A stretch of DNA of 64,000 nucleotides from Terrilactibacillus tamarindi (GCF_009718825.1 NZ_WNHB01000003.1:124001-188000), one strand, 5' to 3'. Shown: positions 28,132-37,846, numbered from the stretch's first letter. Notes: generated by a model from the letters alone, not told the origin. Numbers and translations: made by a program.

Positions 28132-28521
28132 ATGAAATTTGATCAACATCAAGAGCCGGCCATATTAATAGTAGATGACCAATTTGGTATACGCATCTTA
28201 TTAAATGAAATCTTTCAAAAAGAAGGATATCAAACCTACACGGCATCAAATGGAGTACAGGCGCTAGAAATTGTCCAAGAATATCATCCGGATCTCGTTA
28301 TATTAGACATGAAGATTCCTGGAATGGATGGTTTAGAAATATTAAAGCGAATAAAAGAAAAAGAATCAGATATTAAAGTCATTATTATGACAGCTTATGG
28401 AGAACTCGAAAAAATAAAACAAGCGATAGAAAGTGGAGCTATTACACATTTTGCAAAACCATTTGACATTGATGATGTACTCAATGCTGTAAAAAAAGAG
28501 CTTCCACTAAAATCAAAATAA
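28132..28521 (+). CDS. spo0F: Sporulation phosphorelay response regulator Spo0F
   Basis: A stand-alone receiver domain of 130 aa. It takes phosphate from sporulation histidine kinases and passes it to Spo0B. Conserved residues: Asp15/Asp16 (IVDDQFGIR), phospho-acceptor Asp59 ([12 protein letters not shown]), Thr87 (MTAYG) and Lys109 (AKPFD). GAGGAGTG at 28117-28124 sets the ATG at 28132; the longer upstream frame lacks a good site. The location beside ywjG and fba supports the assignment. No convincing sigma-H or Spo0A site was identified. Confidence 0.92.
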   Translation: MKFDQHQEPAILIVDDQFGIRILLNEIFQKEGYQTYTASNGVQALEIVQEYHPDLVILDMKIPGMDGLEILKRIKEKESDIKVIIMTAYGELEKIKQAIESGAITHFAKPFDIDDVLNAVKKELPLKSK

Positions 28522-28726
28522 ATAAGGATCACCACACCACTGTGTGAATCAAGACAAGAAAAAATGTGGTCAGCTCATTACATAAGAATAATGGTATATA
28601 AACAACCTGAATTGAGAATATATGTTCTCAATTTATTTTATCAAAAATTTTTTAATTAAGCAAGTATAGATTGTAAAAGTTTGCAAAGAATACAATTGAG
28701 ACTGAATCGCCACATATTGAAAAATC
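28522..28726 (+). other. Intergenic region between spo0F and the fba promoter
   Basis: The only structure seen is ATTGAGAA / TTCTCAAT (28611-28632) followed by TTATTTT, a weak terminator candidate for spo0F. Confidence 0.4.
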
Positions 28727-28786
28727 TTGACACACAATTTTCTTGTTTTTGTAATGATTTATTCTTATAGTATGTTATGCTATACT
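28727..28786 (+). promoter_or_regulatory. fba promoter region (overlapping sigma-A promoters)
   Basis: TTGACA (28727-28732)-17-TGTAAT. In addition TTGTTT (28743-28748)-17-TATAGT (28766-28771), and a further TATACT at 28781-28786. The segment TAGTATGTTATGCTATACTA contains an inverted repeat (TAGTAT / ATACTA) that could be an operator. Confidence 0.6.
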
Positions 28787-28882
28787 AGTAGTCGAAAAAA
28801 GTAGCATGACCTAAAAAATACGAACAAAGAATATGTTAAACGTTTTAGGACGTGCCGATATATTTAAGGAGGATGAAGATTT

Positions 28883-29737
28883 ATGGCTCTCGCTTCTATG
28901 ACAGAAATGCTAAATAAAGCAAAAGACGGTAAATATGCAGTTGGTCAATTTAATATCAATAACCTAGAATGGACACAAGCTATTCTACAAGCAGCAGAAG
29001 AAGAAAAATCTCCAGTGATTTTAGGGGTTTCTGAAGGTGCTGCAAAATACATGGGTGGATTCCCAGTGGTAACAGCTATGGTTAATGCTCTTGTAAAAAC
29101 AATGAACATTACTGTTCCTGTAGCCATTCACTTAGACCATGGACAAAGCTTCGAAAATTGTAAAGCTGCGATTGATGCAGGATTTACTTCTGTTATGATC
29201 GATGGATCACATCATCCAATCGATGAAAACATCGCTATGACTCAAGAAGTCGTTAAATATGCACACGAAAAAGGCGTTTCTGTAGAAGCCGAAGTTGGTA
29301 CTGTAGGCGGAAAAGAAGACGGCGTTGTCGGTGGTGTTACATATGCTGACCCACAAGAATGTTTGCGTATTGTTAAAGAAGCAGAAATCGATTGCCTAGC
29401 TGCAGCTCTTGGATCTGTACACGGCGACTACGACGGCGAGCCAAAACTTGGTTTCGACGAAATGAAAGAAATTTCTGAGTTAACAGGTGCTCCTCTCGTA
29501 TTACACGGTGGTTCAGGTATCCCTGAACATCAAATCAAAAAAGCAATTGAACTAGGTCACAGCAAAATCAATGTAAACACTGAATGTCAACAAGTTTGGA
29601 CAGCTGCTGTACGTGAAAAATTAAACAACGACAGCAAAGTTTACGATCCACGTAAAGTCATCGGACCTGGTAAAGCAGCTATCGTTAATACAGTTAAAGC
29701 TAAAATTGAAGAATTTGGTTCAAACGGTAAAGCTTAA
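28883..29737 (+). CDS. fba: Class II fructose-1,6-bisphosphate aldolase
   Basis: Glycolytic/gluconeogenic aldolase of 284 aa, zinc-dependent. Key segments: [35 protein letters not shown] with zinc-binding His residues, [14 protein letters not shown], and [17 protein letters not shown]. The tail is [22 protein letters not shown] precedes the ATG. Codon use is strongly biased, as expected for a highly expressed gene. It is separated from tal by a long hairpin. Confidence 0.95.
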   Translation: MALASMTEMLNKAKDGKYAVGQFNINNLEWTQAILQAAEEEKSPVILGVSEGAAKYMGGFPVVTAMVNALVKTMNITVPVAIHLDHGQSFENCKAAIDAGFTSVMIDGSHHPIDENIAMTQEVVKYAHEKGVSVEAEVGTVGGKEDGVVGGVTYADPQECLRIVKEAEIDCLAAALGSVHGDYDGEPKLGFDEMKEISELTGAPLVLHGGSGIPEHQIKKAIELGHSKINVNTECQQVWTAAVREKLNNDSKVYDPRKVIGPGKAAIVNTVKAKIEEFGSNGKA

Positions 29738-29777
29738 TTCATTTTTAGTATGATTTAGGATGTATAAATGTTTAAAA

Positions 29778-29848
29778 AGACAAGGCATAAGATCATCAAA
29801 TGAAGGTAAATAAACTTTCATAAGATCGGTTTTATGCCTATCTGTCTA
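29778..29848 (+). other. Long imperfect hairpin between fba and tal
   Basis: GACA-AGGCATAA-GATC on the left pairs with GATC-TTATGCCT-TGTC elements on the right, with an inner TGAA/TTCA pairing. There is no T-run after it, so it is more likely an RNA-stability or processing element than a terminator. Confidence 0.5.
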
Positions 29849-30017
29849 TATAAGAGCAAGAATGGTTAGCCTTCAAGTTCTCTAGTAATGAAAAATTTCA
29901 AAAATTCTCACTATGCTTCATCTCATTTTCCAAGCAGAAAATATACTATTCGAGAAATTCTCAAGTATAATAAGAGGGAAAGAGAAAGAGGCAGTTAATC
30001 ATAGAGGAGGATGTGTT

Positions 30018-30665
30018 ATGAAGTTTTTCATTGATACAGCTAACATTGATGAAATTAAGGAAATCAATAATCTTGGCGTTCTATCAGGTGTAACAACAAA
30101 CCCATCACTCGTTGCAAAAGAAGGTGTTGATTTTCATGAACGTTTACGTGAAATCACATCTATCGTTAAAGGCTCTGTAAGCGCTGAGGTTGTCTCGACT
30201 ACAGCAGAGGAAATGATTCCAGAAGGTAAAGAATTGGCAGCGATTGCACCCAATATTACGGTTAAAGTGCCTATCACATCAGAAGGTTTAAAGGCTGTCC
30301 ATGCTTTTAGTGAAGCTGGAATAAAAACAAACGTAACATTGATCTTTTCTGCTAACCAAGCTCTTCTTGCAGCACGTGCAGGAGCGACCTATGTATCTCC
30401 TTTTGTAGGAAGATTAGATGATATTGGTCGAGATGGAATTGGATTAATTGCCCAAATATCTAAATTGTTTAAATTACATGATCTTGATACACAAATCATT
30501 GCAGCTTCTGTTCGCCATACGATACATTTAACTCAAGCGGCAGAAAATGGTGCACATATCGCAACAATCCCATATAAAGTATTTAATCAAGCTCTTCAGC
30601 ATCCATTAACGGATAAAGGTTTGAGTAACTTTCTAGCAGATTGGGAAAAATACAAAAACCATTAA
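30018..30665 (+). CDS. tal: Transaldolase (small, fructose-6-phosphate aldolase-like type)
   Basis: Pentose phosphate pathway enzyme of 215 aa. [13 protein letters not shown] start, [14 protein letters not shown], Schiff-base Lys83 in TVKVPIT, and [24 protein letters not shown] sets the ATG at 30018; the upstream reading is spurious. It corresponds to ywjH and lies downstream of fba. The FSA-like size class makes the exact reaction (transaldolase versus F6P aldolase) uncertain, but the Bacillus homologue is a transaldolase. Confidence 0.9.
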   Translation: MKFFIDTANIDEIKEINNLGVLSGVTTNPSLVAKEGVDFHERLREITSIVKGSVSAEVVSTTAEEMIPEGKELAAIAPNITVKVPITSEGLKAVHAFSEAGIKTNVTLIFSANQALLAARAGATYVSPFVGRLDDIGRDGIGLIAQISKLFKLHDLDTQIIAASVRHTIHLTQAAENGAHIATIPYKVFNQALQHPLTDKGLSNFLADWEKYKNH

Positions 30666-30688
30666 TCCACAAAGAAGGTCAACTCTTT

Positions 30689-30725
30689 AGGAAACCTTTA
30701 TGTGATTTAAGGTTTCCTCTTTTTT
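30689..30725 (+). terminator. Terminator after tal
   Basis: AGGAAACCTT pairs with AAGGTTTCCT and is followed by CTTTTTT. Confidence 0.88.
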
Positions 30726-30808
30726 AAATCAATCCAACTCATACATAAGAATGTGATTTTAGTGAGTGATAAAAATAAAGATCTATTAGCTCGAATTTTT
30801 ACCAGATC

Positions 30809-30900
30809 AGTGGGCCACGAGAACAACCCCTTTTAATCTTCTTGATACTCATTCATAGTTTCCAAACGAGTAACAAGCCCCTGATGAACGTTTCATTATT
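30809..30900 (+). repeat. Degenerate copy of the structured repeat
   Basis: GATCAGTGGGCC near 30810 and CCCCTGATGAACGTTTCATTATT near 30880 resemble the terminal hairpin and right end of copy 1, but pairing is mostly lost. Confidence 0.35.
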
Positions 30901-30997
30901 ATGAAACTAAGCGAGCTTAACACCTGAATTGGGTTTTTGACATCTTTATTTAAACTCGTCATTCATAAAAATCCACCGTTCAGAAAAGGAGTAAATC

Positions 30998-32284
30998 ATG
31001 GAGAAATTAATGATAGAAGGCGGTCATCGTCTAACAGGAACTGTACAAGTTAGTGGCGCTAAAAATAGTGCAGTTGCGCTTATTCCAGCTGCTATATTAG
31101 CTAATTCAAAAGTCACAATTGAACAACTCCCAGACATATCAGACGTCAGGAATCTTTGCGAATTACTTATGGAAATTGGCGGAGATGTCAGTTTCAAGAA
31201 TAATACATTAACTGTTAATCCTGAAAATATGATTGATATGCCTCTTCCAAATGGTAGTGTAAAAAAATTACGTGCTTCTTATTATCTGATGGGTGCCATG
31301 TTGGGTCGATTTAAAAGAGCGGTTATTGGACTTCCAGGAGGATGCAATCTTGGACCACGTCCTATTGATCAACATATTAAAGGCTTTGAAGCATTGGGCG
31401 CAAAAGTCACAAATGAAAGAGGCGCTATCTACTTACGAGCTGAAGAACTTCGTGGAGCAAGAATTTATTTGGATGTTGTCAGTGTCGGTGCCACCATTAA
31501 TATAATGCTCGCAGCTGTCAAAGCAAAAGGACAAACGATTATTGAGAATGCGGCTAAAGAACCTGAAATTATTGATGTAGCCACGTTATTAACAAGTATG
31601 GGCGCTAAAATAAAAGGGGCTGGAACAGATGTTATCCGGATTGAAGGCGTATCTGAGTTAAATGGCTGCCGTCATTCCATTATTCCAGATCGCATTGAAG
31701 CAGGGACATTTATGGTCATTGCGGCTGCTGTAGGTGAAAGAGTGACGGTTGACAACGTCATTCCGCAACACTTGGAGTCTTTAATAGCAAAACTTAGAGA
31801 GATGGGTATTAATGTTGAAATAGATGATGACCAAGTTATTGTATCACGATCAGAAGAACCACTGAAAAAAGTGGATATTAAAACACTGGTATACCCTGGC
31901 TTTCCAACGGATTTGCAACAACCTTTAACGAGTTTGTTAACTCAAGTCCATGGAACCAGTATCGTGACAGACACCATTTATAGCTCTCGTTTCAAACATA
32001 TCGATGAACTACGTCGAATGGGTGCAGATGTTAAAGTTGAAGGACGGTCGTCTATAATATTAGGTCCAACTCATCTTCAAGGAGCTAAGGTTAAAGCCAC
32101 CGATTTAAGAGCAGGTGCGTCCCTAGTGATAGCTGGACTCTTAGCAGATGGAGTAACAGAAATTCAAGGACTCGAGCATATTGATCGAGGATATAGTCAT
32201 TTAGTTGAAAAACTACAACAACTAGGGGCTCACATTTGGCGTGAAAACATGGATATGGAAGAACAACGTATTTTATCGAAATAG
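30998..32284 (+). CDS. murAB: UDP-N-acetylglucosamine 1-carboxyvinyltransferase (second paralogue)
   Basis: First committed step of peptidoglycan synthesis. 428 aa with the inside-out beta/alpha barrel repeats. The catalytic Cys116 lies in [15 protein letters not shown], the MurA active-site loop. Other motifs: [15 protein letters not shown] and [20 protein letters not shown] precedes the ATG. Its position between tal and rho identifies it as the MurAB/MurZ paralogue; the murAA copy is at 59532. In B. subtilis I recall glpX between murAB and rho; it is absent here. Confidence 0.9.
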   Translation: MEKLMIEGGHRLTGTVQVSGAKNSAVALIPAAILANSKVTIEQLPDISDVRNLCELLMEIGGDVSFKNNTLTVNPENMIDMPLPNGSVKKLRASYYLMGAMLGRFKRAVIGLPGGCNLGPRPIDQHIKGFEALGAKVTNERGAIYLRAEELRGARIYLDVVSVGATINIMLAAVKAKGQTIIENAAKEPEIIDVATLLTSMGAKIKGAGTDVIRIEGVSELNGCRHSIIPDRIEAGTFMVIAAAVGERVTVDNVIPQHLESLIAKLREMGINVEIDDDQVIVSRSEEPLKKVDIKTLVYPGFPTDLQQPLTSLLTQVHGTSIVTDTIYSSRFKHIDELRRMGADVKVEGRSSIILGPTHLQGAKVKATDLRAGASLVIAGLLADGVTEIQGLEHIDRGYSHLVEKLQQLGAHIWRENMDMEEQRILSK

Positions 32285-32302
32285 ATGGTAAGATATTAAA
32301 AA

Positions 32303-32486
32303 ACGTGAATCATCAATCAGTGAGGGTTCCTCATCCCTACCTAGGAATGCTCGTTAACACTCACTGCCTTGAGGTTGAGGTCAATACACGCCGTTAATAC
32401 GGAACAAATCCTCTTCATGATTCCGTAGAGGCAGATTAGATCAAGTGAGGCATACCCTCCTCACTTGATGATGAATGCAAAAAGAA
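32303..32486 (-). repeat. Structured dispersed repeat, reverse copy plus extra hairpin
   Basis: On the minus strand: CCGTATTAACGGCG, then GAGTGTTAACGAGCATTCCTAGGTAGGG, and a terminal CAGTGAGG / CCCTCACTG hairpin ending near TTCAC. The middle CCCGATTGG portion is missing. A separate ATCAAGTGAGG / CCTCACTTGAT hairpin sits at 32447-32482. It may also terminate murAB transcription. Confidence 0.65.
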
Positions 32487-33088
32487 ATTAAATAAAAGTA
32501 ACCGCATACAAATCACTTGTAAAATATGACGATTAGGCGTATAATCAATTTATTATCATTGCAAAAACATCAAAAATGATACATGCTGCCTTATGACAAG
32601 GGTATATAAAGATAATTAGTGGATCGTTTAATTAAAGATCTTCTAGAATATAAAGAAGAAAAGAGTAACACAGATAATCCCTCTATTATATTAAAAATAC
32701 TTATGTTTAAATTTATACTTATCGACATTAAAAAAGATGGCCATACTAACTGGTATGCATACACCCAGTTAATGTCCATTAATCAGAAAAAACGTAACTT
32801 TAAGAAACAGACATGAATCATCCACGTCTCATCTTAAAGTGATTTAATATAAAGTTATTTTTATAAGTAGAGAATGATCATAATCATATGCTTAACTCCT
32901 CATCTTACGCAAAACATTTTTCTTTCAGGAAACTCCTTAATGCCTTCAAAGTAGAGTGTTGTCCATGTAGAAGAATAAATAGGGTTACATGCTATTTTTT
33001 CTAGACCTTATGAACGCTCCAGAGGAATTGACCTTCAAATAAGTTAGATTAATTTCAGTGAATGAATAAATAGAAGTGTGGTGTGATA
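32487..33088 (+). other. Long leader region upstream of rho
   Basis: About 600 bp with one good promoter (TTGTAA 32517-32522, 17-nt spacer, TATAAT 32540-32545). The transcript leader would be about 540 nt. A 65-codon frame at 32619-32816 starts GTG and has only a weak AAGGGT upstream; it could be a leader peptide but is not convincing. No terminator or known riboswitch was seen. Confidence 0.5.
32517..32545 (+). promoter_or_regulatory. Sigma-A promoter upstream of rho
   Basis: TTGTAA, 17-nt spacer, TATAAT. The spacer segment TGACGATTAGG recurs in the prfA promoter at 38535. Confidence 0.6.
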
Positions 33089-34357
33089 ATGACAGTTACA
33101 TTAGCAGAATTAGAAAATATGAAACTAAAAGATTTATATCAACATGCGAAAAACTATAAGGTTTCTTATTATAGTAAGTTAAATAAGCGTGAACTTATCT
33201 TTTCAATACTTAAAGCACAAGCTGAAAAAGACGGATTATCCTTTATGGAAGGTATTCTTGAAGTTATTCCAACAGAAGGTTTTGGATTCTTAAGACCAAT
33301 TAATTTTTCTCCAAGCTCAGAAGATATTTATATCTCAGCTTCCCAAATTAGACGATTTGATTTAAGAAATGGGGACAAAGTATCGGGTAAAGTAAGACCA
33401 CCCAAAGAAAATGAACGTTATTATGGTTTGTTACATGTTGAGGCAGTCAATGGTGAAGCCCCTGATACAGCGAAAGAACGCGTCCACTTCCCAGCACTAA
33501 CACCCTTATATCCGCAACGTAAGATGACACTAGAAACAACGAAAGAGAATTTTTCAACACGTATTATCGATCTCGTTTCTCCCGTAGGATACGGACAACG
33601 TGGGTTAATTGTTGCTCCTCCAAAAGCTGGTAAAACAACTCTACTTAAAGAAATTGCCAATAGTATTACTATCAATCATCCGGATGCTGAATTAATTGTG
33701 CTCTTAGTTGATGAACGTCCTGAGGAAGTGACAGATATTGAACGTTCAGTTAAAGGCGATGTGGTCAGTTCAACATTTGATGAAGTGCCTGAAAACCATA
33801 TCAAAGTAGCTGAATTAGTGTTAGAAAGAGCAATGAGACTTGTAGAGCATAAAAAAGATGTTGTCATTTTGATGGATAGTATTACACGTCTTGCAAGAGC
33901 CTATAACTTGGTTATTCCACCAAGTGGACGTACTCTTTCTGGTGGGATTGATCCAGCAGCTTTCCACCGTCCAAAACGATTTTTTGGTGCGGCAAGAAAC
34001 ATCGAGGAAGGCGGAAGTTTGACCATTCTTGCAACTGCATTAGTGGATACGGGATCACGTATGGACGATGTTATCTATGAAGAGTTCAAAGGAACAGGTA
34101 ATATGGAGCTCCATCTAGATCGGAAATTAGCAGAAAGACGCATCTTCCCGGCTATTGACATCCGGAGATCTGGTACACGTAAAGAAGAACTTCTTGTAGA
34201 AAAGGACCATTTAGAAAAATTATGGTCGATGCGTAAGACAATGGATGAGTCACAAGACTTTGTGGAACGTTTCTATAAACGTTTGAAAACAACGAAAAAC
34301 AACCAAGAATTCTTTGACATCTTTGACAAAGAAAAAAGTGGCCTCGCAAAAGTTTGA
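33089..34357 (+). CDS. rho: Transcription termination factor Rho
   Basis: Hexameric RNA helicase of 422 aa. The N-terminal Rho-N domain has [18 protein letters not shown]. The cold-shock RNA-binding domain has EGFGFLRP and [12 protein letters not shown]. The ATPase domain has Walker A in [27 protein letters not shown], and the [11 protein letters not shown] / [14 protein letters not shown]- and R-loop segments. An in-frame GTG lies at 33083; the ribosome binding site is weak for either start. Followed by rpmE as usual. Confidence 0.94.
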   Translation: MTVTLAELENMKLKDLYQHAKNYKVSYYSKLNKRELIFSILKAQAEKDGLSFMEGILEVIPTEGFGFLRPINFSPSSEDIYISASQIRRFDLRNGDKVSGKVRPPKENERYYGLLHVEAVNGEAPDTAKERVHFPALTPLYPQRKMTLETTKENFSTRIIDLVSPVGYGQRGLIVAPPKAGKTTLLKEIANSITINHPDAELIVLLVDERPEEVTDIERSVKGDVVSSTFDEVPENHIKVAELVLERAMRLVEHKKDVVILMDSITRLARAYNLVIPPSGRTLSGGIDPAAFHRPKRFFGAARNIEEGGSLTILATALVDTGSRMDDVIYEEFKGTGNMELHLDRKLAERRIFPAIDIRRSGTRKEELLVEKDHLEKLWSMRKTMDESQDFVERFYKRLKTTKNNQEFFDIFDKEKSGLAKV

Positions 34358-34472
34358 GCATAAAGACCATAAAAAGATTAACTTGCCAAACATACGTGGG
34401 CTTGTTATAATAAACGCTGTGCAATAAAACTCTAATTTGAGATAAAATTAGGGCATAAAGGAGATGAAACAT

Positions 34473-34718
34473 ATGAAACCTGAAATCCATCCAGATTACC
34501 ATAAAGTTGTATTTATGGATTCAAGTACTGAATTCAAATTCTTGAGTGGATCAACAAAAAAATCAAATGAAACGATCGTTTGGGAAGATGGCAATGAATA
34601 TCCATTAATCCGTCTTGAGGTAACTTCTGACTCTCACCCATTCTACACTGGTCGTCAAAAATTTGCTGAAAAAGGCGGACGTGTTGATCGCTTTAAACAA
34701 AAATACAATCTTAAATAA
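34473..34718 (+). CDS. rpmE2: 50S ribosomal protein L31, type B (zinc-independent)
   Basis: 81 aa starting [16 protein letters not shown], with [13 protein letters not shown] and [11 protein letters not shown]. The CxxC zinc pair of type A L31 is missing, so this is the YtiA-like C-minus form. In B. subtilis the zinc form (rpmE) sits at this place after rho, whereas ytiA is elsewhere and zinc-repressed. AAAGGAG (34457-34463) abuts an ATG at 34464 and is well spaced for the ATG at 34473. No Zur box was seen. Confidence 0.92.
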   Translation: MKPEIHPDYHKVVFMDSSTEFKFLSGSTKKSNETIVWEDGNEYPLIRLEVTSDSHPFYTGRQKFAEKGGRVDRFKQKYNLK

Positions 34719-34719
34719 T

Positions 34720-34747
34720 AGGCAGGGTTACCTTGCCTGTTTTTTTA
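34720..34747 (+). terminator. Terminator after rpmE2
   Basis: AGGCAGG GTTA CCTTGCCT hairpin followed by GTTTTTTTA. Confidence 0.88.
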
Positions 34748-34810
34748 TGCTTAAAAATAGACTTTTCAACTTGGCCGCAGGGGAAGGGAACCCTGTGGCT
34801 TTTTGGCGTT

Positions 34811-35360
34811 TTGATGCAATCTGGATTTGAAGGGATGCCATTCTGCGGAGGTGGTGCAATCCTGGCTGGAAGTGATGCAATCCTGGCTGGAAGTGGTGCA
34901 ATTTTGGCTAGAGGTGGTGCAATCCAGATTTGAAGTGGTGCAATCTTAGCTAGAGGTGGTGCAATACGGATTTGAAGTGGTGCAATCTTAGCTAGAGGTG
35001 GTGCAATCCGGATTTGAAGTGGTGCAATCTTGGCTGGAAGTGGTGCAATCTGGACTTGAATTAGTGCAATCCAAGCTGGAAGCGGCTCAATTCCGTCTCG
35101 AAGTGGCTCAATCCCGTCTCGAAGCAGCTCAATCCCTTTATGAAGTGGCTCAATTCTGTCTCGGAGTGGCTCAATCCCTTTATGAAGCGGCTCAATTCTG
35201 TCTCGGAGCACCTCAATTCCATATCGAAGCGGCTCAATCCCGTATCAGAGTAGCTCAATTCCATATCGAAGCGGCTCAATCCCGTCTCAGAGTAGCTCAA
35301 TTCCAAGTCGAAGCGGTTCAATCCCATCACGAAGTAATGCAATCCTACCTGAGAGAGTGT
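34811..35360 (+). repeat. 21-bp repeat array 2 (TGCAAT block followed by CTCAAT block)
   Basis: About 26 units. From the TGCAAT at 34855 to the one at 35338 the core recurs exactly every 21 bp with no indel (23 intervals). The first ten or so units are TGCAAT type (GAAGTGGTGCAATC). The next about thirteen are CTCAAT type (GAAGCGGCTCAATT), and the last returns to TGCAAT. Because 21 is a multiple of three, long frames stay open on both strands. Confidence 0.92.
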
Positions 35361-35602
35361 GATCCCACGCAAAGTTAGTAAATCAACATACCCCAAACTT
35401 TTTGCATTTCCGATCAATAAAGTACAATCTCGCCTGAAACAAATGACATCCTCCTCGAACACATATAACGCATGTACAAAATAAACAAAATACATATAAT
35501 AATTTATACAAATATAACAATGACAAGGTTGCCTTGCTTAGTGTATTATTATAAACAATAGTTAGAAAATTCAAATGACATCTTGAGAAGGGATATTAGA
35601 CG

Positions 35603-36919
35603 ATGAAAATATCTGAAACCGAAATTAAGCGTAAGCCGCTTTTTAAAAATCTGTTTTTTCAGATTATGTTAGCGATTGTTGTAGGTATTTTAGTCGGTTA
35701 TTTATGGCCAAGCGTCGGTAATGCTCTTAAACCCATTGGTGATGGGTTCATCAAACTCATAAAAATGATCATATCACCTCTCGTTTTTGGCGTTGTCGTT
35801 GTAGGTATTGCAAAAGTAGGTAATATTAAAACGGTCGGCCGAATTGGTGGAAAAACGTTACTTTATTTTGAAATCGTAACGACCTTTGCATTAATCATTG
35901 GTCTTGTAGTAGCCAATTTAATGAATCCAGGAACAGGATTGAATATTGATCCTTCAAGTTTAAGTTCAGGTGAAGTCGATGCAAAGACAGGTGGATCACA
36001 TCTTCCGAGCGAAGGTGACTTTTTCTTAAATATGATTCCAGACAGTGTGGTTGGGGCTTTTGCCAATAACTCGATGCTACAAGTTCTCCTGTTTTCTTGT
36101 ATGTTTGGTATCGCTCTTCTTCAAATAGGCGGGCGCACGTCCGAAGTTGTTCTGGATACGTTAGATCAACTAAATAAGGTCCTGTTTAAAATTATGGAAT
36201 ACATAATTCATTTAACAGCTCTTGCAACATTTAGTGCGATGGCCTTTGCAGTTAGTCAATATGGTTTAACTACACTCTCCTCATTTGGTAAACTCTTTAT
36301 TGCTATGACGATCGCATGCCTTGGATTTATCCTTCTATTGGCAGTGATATTAAGGATATTCTTAAAACTCAGTCTATGGAAAGTCATCTTATATATTCGT
36401 GAAGAGATCATGCTTGCTTTTGCTACTGGTTCAACAGAGGCGGTCATGCCGCAATTAATGGACAAGTTTGAGCACGCAGGGTGCAATAAGGCGGTGGTCG
36501 GTCTAGTTGTACCAACTGGCTACTCTTTTAATTTAGATGGAGCATCCATTTATCTTTCTCTATCAGTTGTATTTCTGTCGCAGTCTGTAGGTATTGACTT
36601 AAGTATCGGTGAACAGATTCTCATTCTCGGTGTCCTATTACTTACATCAAAAGGGATGGCAGGAATTCCTGGTTCAGCATTTGTTGCCTTATCTGCAACA
36701 GCTGCTGCAACGAACTCTATTCCAGTTGCAGCCGTAGCACTCATGCTTGCACCAGACCGATTTATGGGAAATTATCGAACAACGGTGAATATTATTGGCT
36801 ATGCTGTTGCAACTTTCATTATCGCACGATGGGAAAACCTGCTTGACATATCACAAGCTAAAAAAGTTCTTTACCATCAAGACTTAGATAATAAACCAAA
36901 GTTAAAAGAAATTAGCTAA
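35603..36919 (+). CDS. Dicarboxylate/amino acid:cation symporter (DAACS), second copy
   Basis: A membrane protein of 438 aa, paralogous to the 21501 gene. KMIISPLVFGVVVVGIAKVG, ATGSTEAVMPQLMDKF (hairpin 1), VVPTGYSFNLDGASIYLSL, TSKGMAGIPGSAFVAL (hairpin 2) and TTVNIIGYAVATFIIARWE. It is closer in motif wording to DctA/GltP of C4-dicarboxylate or proton/glutamate type; the substrate is unresolved. GAGAAGGGA precedes the ATG. It is flanked on both sides by the 21-bp arrays, an interruption of the usual rpmE-tdk neighbourhood. Confidence 0.87.
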   Translation: MKISETEIKRKPLFKNLFFQIMLAIVVGILVGYLWPSVGNALKPIGDGFIKLIKMIISPLVFGVVVVGIAKVGNIKTVGRIGGKTLLYFEIVTTFALIIGLVVANLMNPGTGLNIDPSSLSSGEVDAKTGGSHLPSEGDFFLNMIPDSVVGAFANNSMLQVLLFSCMFGIALLQIGGRTSEVVLDTLDQLNKVLFKIMEYIIHLTALATFSAMAFAVSQYGLTTLSSFGKLFIAMTIACLGFILLLAVILRIFLKLSLWKVILYIREEIMLAFATGSTEAVMPQLMDKFEHAGCNKAVVGLVVPTGYSFNLDGASIYLSLSVVFLSQSVGIDLSIGEQILILGVLLLTSKGMAGIPGSAFVALSATAAATNSIPVAAVALMLAPDRFMGNYRTTVNIIGYAVATFIIARWENLLDISQAKKVLYHQDLDNKPKLKEIS

Positions 36920-36941
36920 ACTATTTAAATAAGTGGTTATT

Positions 36942-36980
36942 AAAAGTATGGTTCTAATCAGGATCATACTTTTTAATTTA
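36942..36980 (+). terminator. Terminator after the second symporter
   Basis: AAAAGTATG ... CATACTTTTT stem followed by AATTTATTTT. Confidence 0.7.
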
Positions 36981-37097
36981 TTTTAACTATCCTAACCATA
37001 GACACAGGATTTCTTTTATGCTATCAAGTAGTGGCATTTGAGCTTGAGCCATTCCTTGTAAAGTTACGCTGGTCTTTCTCGCAGAAGGCTAATAACA

Positions 37098-37670
37098 GGA
37101 AGAGTAGCTCAATTCTTTTATGAAGCGGCTCAATTCCATCTCAGAGCAGCTCAATCCCATGTTGAAGCGCCTCAATTCCGTCTCGGGGTAGCTCAATTCC
37201 ATTTCGAAGTAGCTCAATTATGTCGTGAAGGGGCTCAATTCCGTTTTGAGGTGGCGCATTTCCGTTTTGAAGTTGTGCAATCCCGCCTTGAAGTTGTGCA
37301 ATCCCGCCTTGAAGTTGTGCAATTCCGTCTTGAAGTAGTGCAATTCCATCTTGAAGTGGTGCAATCCCGTTCGGATGTGGTGCATTCCCGGCCGGAAGCG
37401 GTGCAATCCCGTTCGGAAGTGGTGCAAACCCGGCCGGAAGTGGCGCAATCCATATCCAAAGTGGCTCAATTCATCGCAAAGCAGCAAAGCTCAATTAAGC
37501 AGTGAAGCGGCTCAATTCCTTCATAGAGTAGCTCAATTCCATGTCGAAGCGCCTCAATACTGCTTCGAAGTAGCTCAATTATGCCATGAAGCAGCTCAAT
37601 CCCGTTCCGAGGCGCCTCAATTCCATAGCAAATCGCCTCAATTCCCTATCGAAGCGGCTCACAACTTGCC
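37098..37670 (+). repeat. 21-bp repeat array 3 (CTCAAT-TGCAAT-CTCAAT mosaic)
   Basis: About 27 units. The core recurs at 37108, 37129, 37150, 37171, 37192, 37213, 37234, then 37255 to 37444 as TGCAAT/CGCAAT type, and 37465 as CTCAAT, all exactly 21 bp apart. A single 4-bp slip (37465 to 37490) is followed by nine more exactly spaced CTCAAT units to 37658. Flanks vary (TTTCGAAGT, TTGAAGTTG, GGCCGGAAG). Confidence 0.92.
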
Positions 37671-37749
37671 AGTACATCTCCCAACATGCTCAAAATCAAT
37701 GACTTGAAAAAATAAGCAACAAAGCACACACTAATATAAAATACCACCC

Positions 37750-37778
37750 TTATTCTTTTGCCATGATCGTGATATAAT
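37750..37778 (+). promoter_or_regulatory. Probable tdk promoter
   Basis: TTATTC, 17-nt spacer, TATAAT at 37773-37778. Confidence 0.5.
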
Positions 37779-37846
37779 TTTTAATCATATATAAATTTGC
37801 GCATAGGACGATGCCAAAGAGAATGAAGGAAAGGTTGTGAACGTCC

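Noticed and set aside
32591-32779. Minus-strand 62-codon ORF upstream of rho
   Set aside because: No start signal, and it overlaps an equally weak plus-strand frame; neither is convincing.
34998-35378. Long frames across 21-bp arrays 2 and 3 (both strands) as protein-coding genes
   Set aside because: No ribosome binding sites, several frames open at once, and sibling arrays with 41-bp composites have no frame. The openness follows from the 21-bp period.
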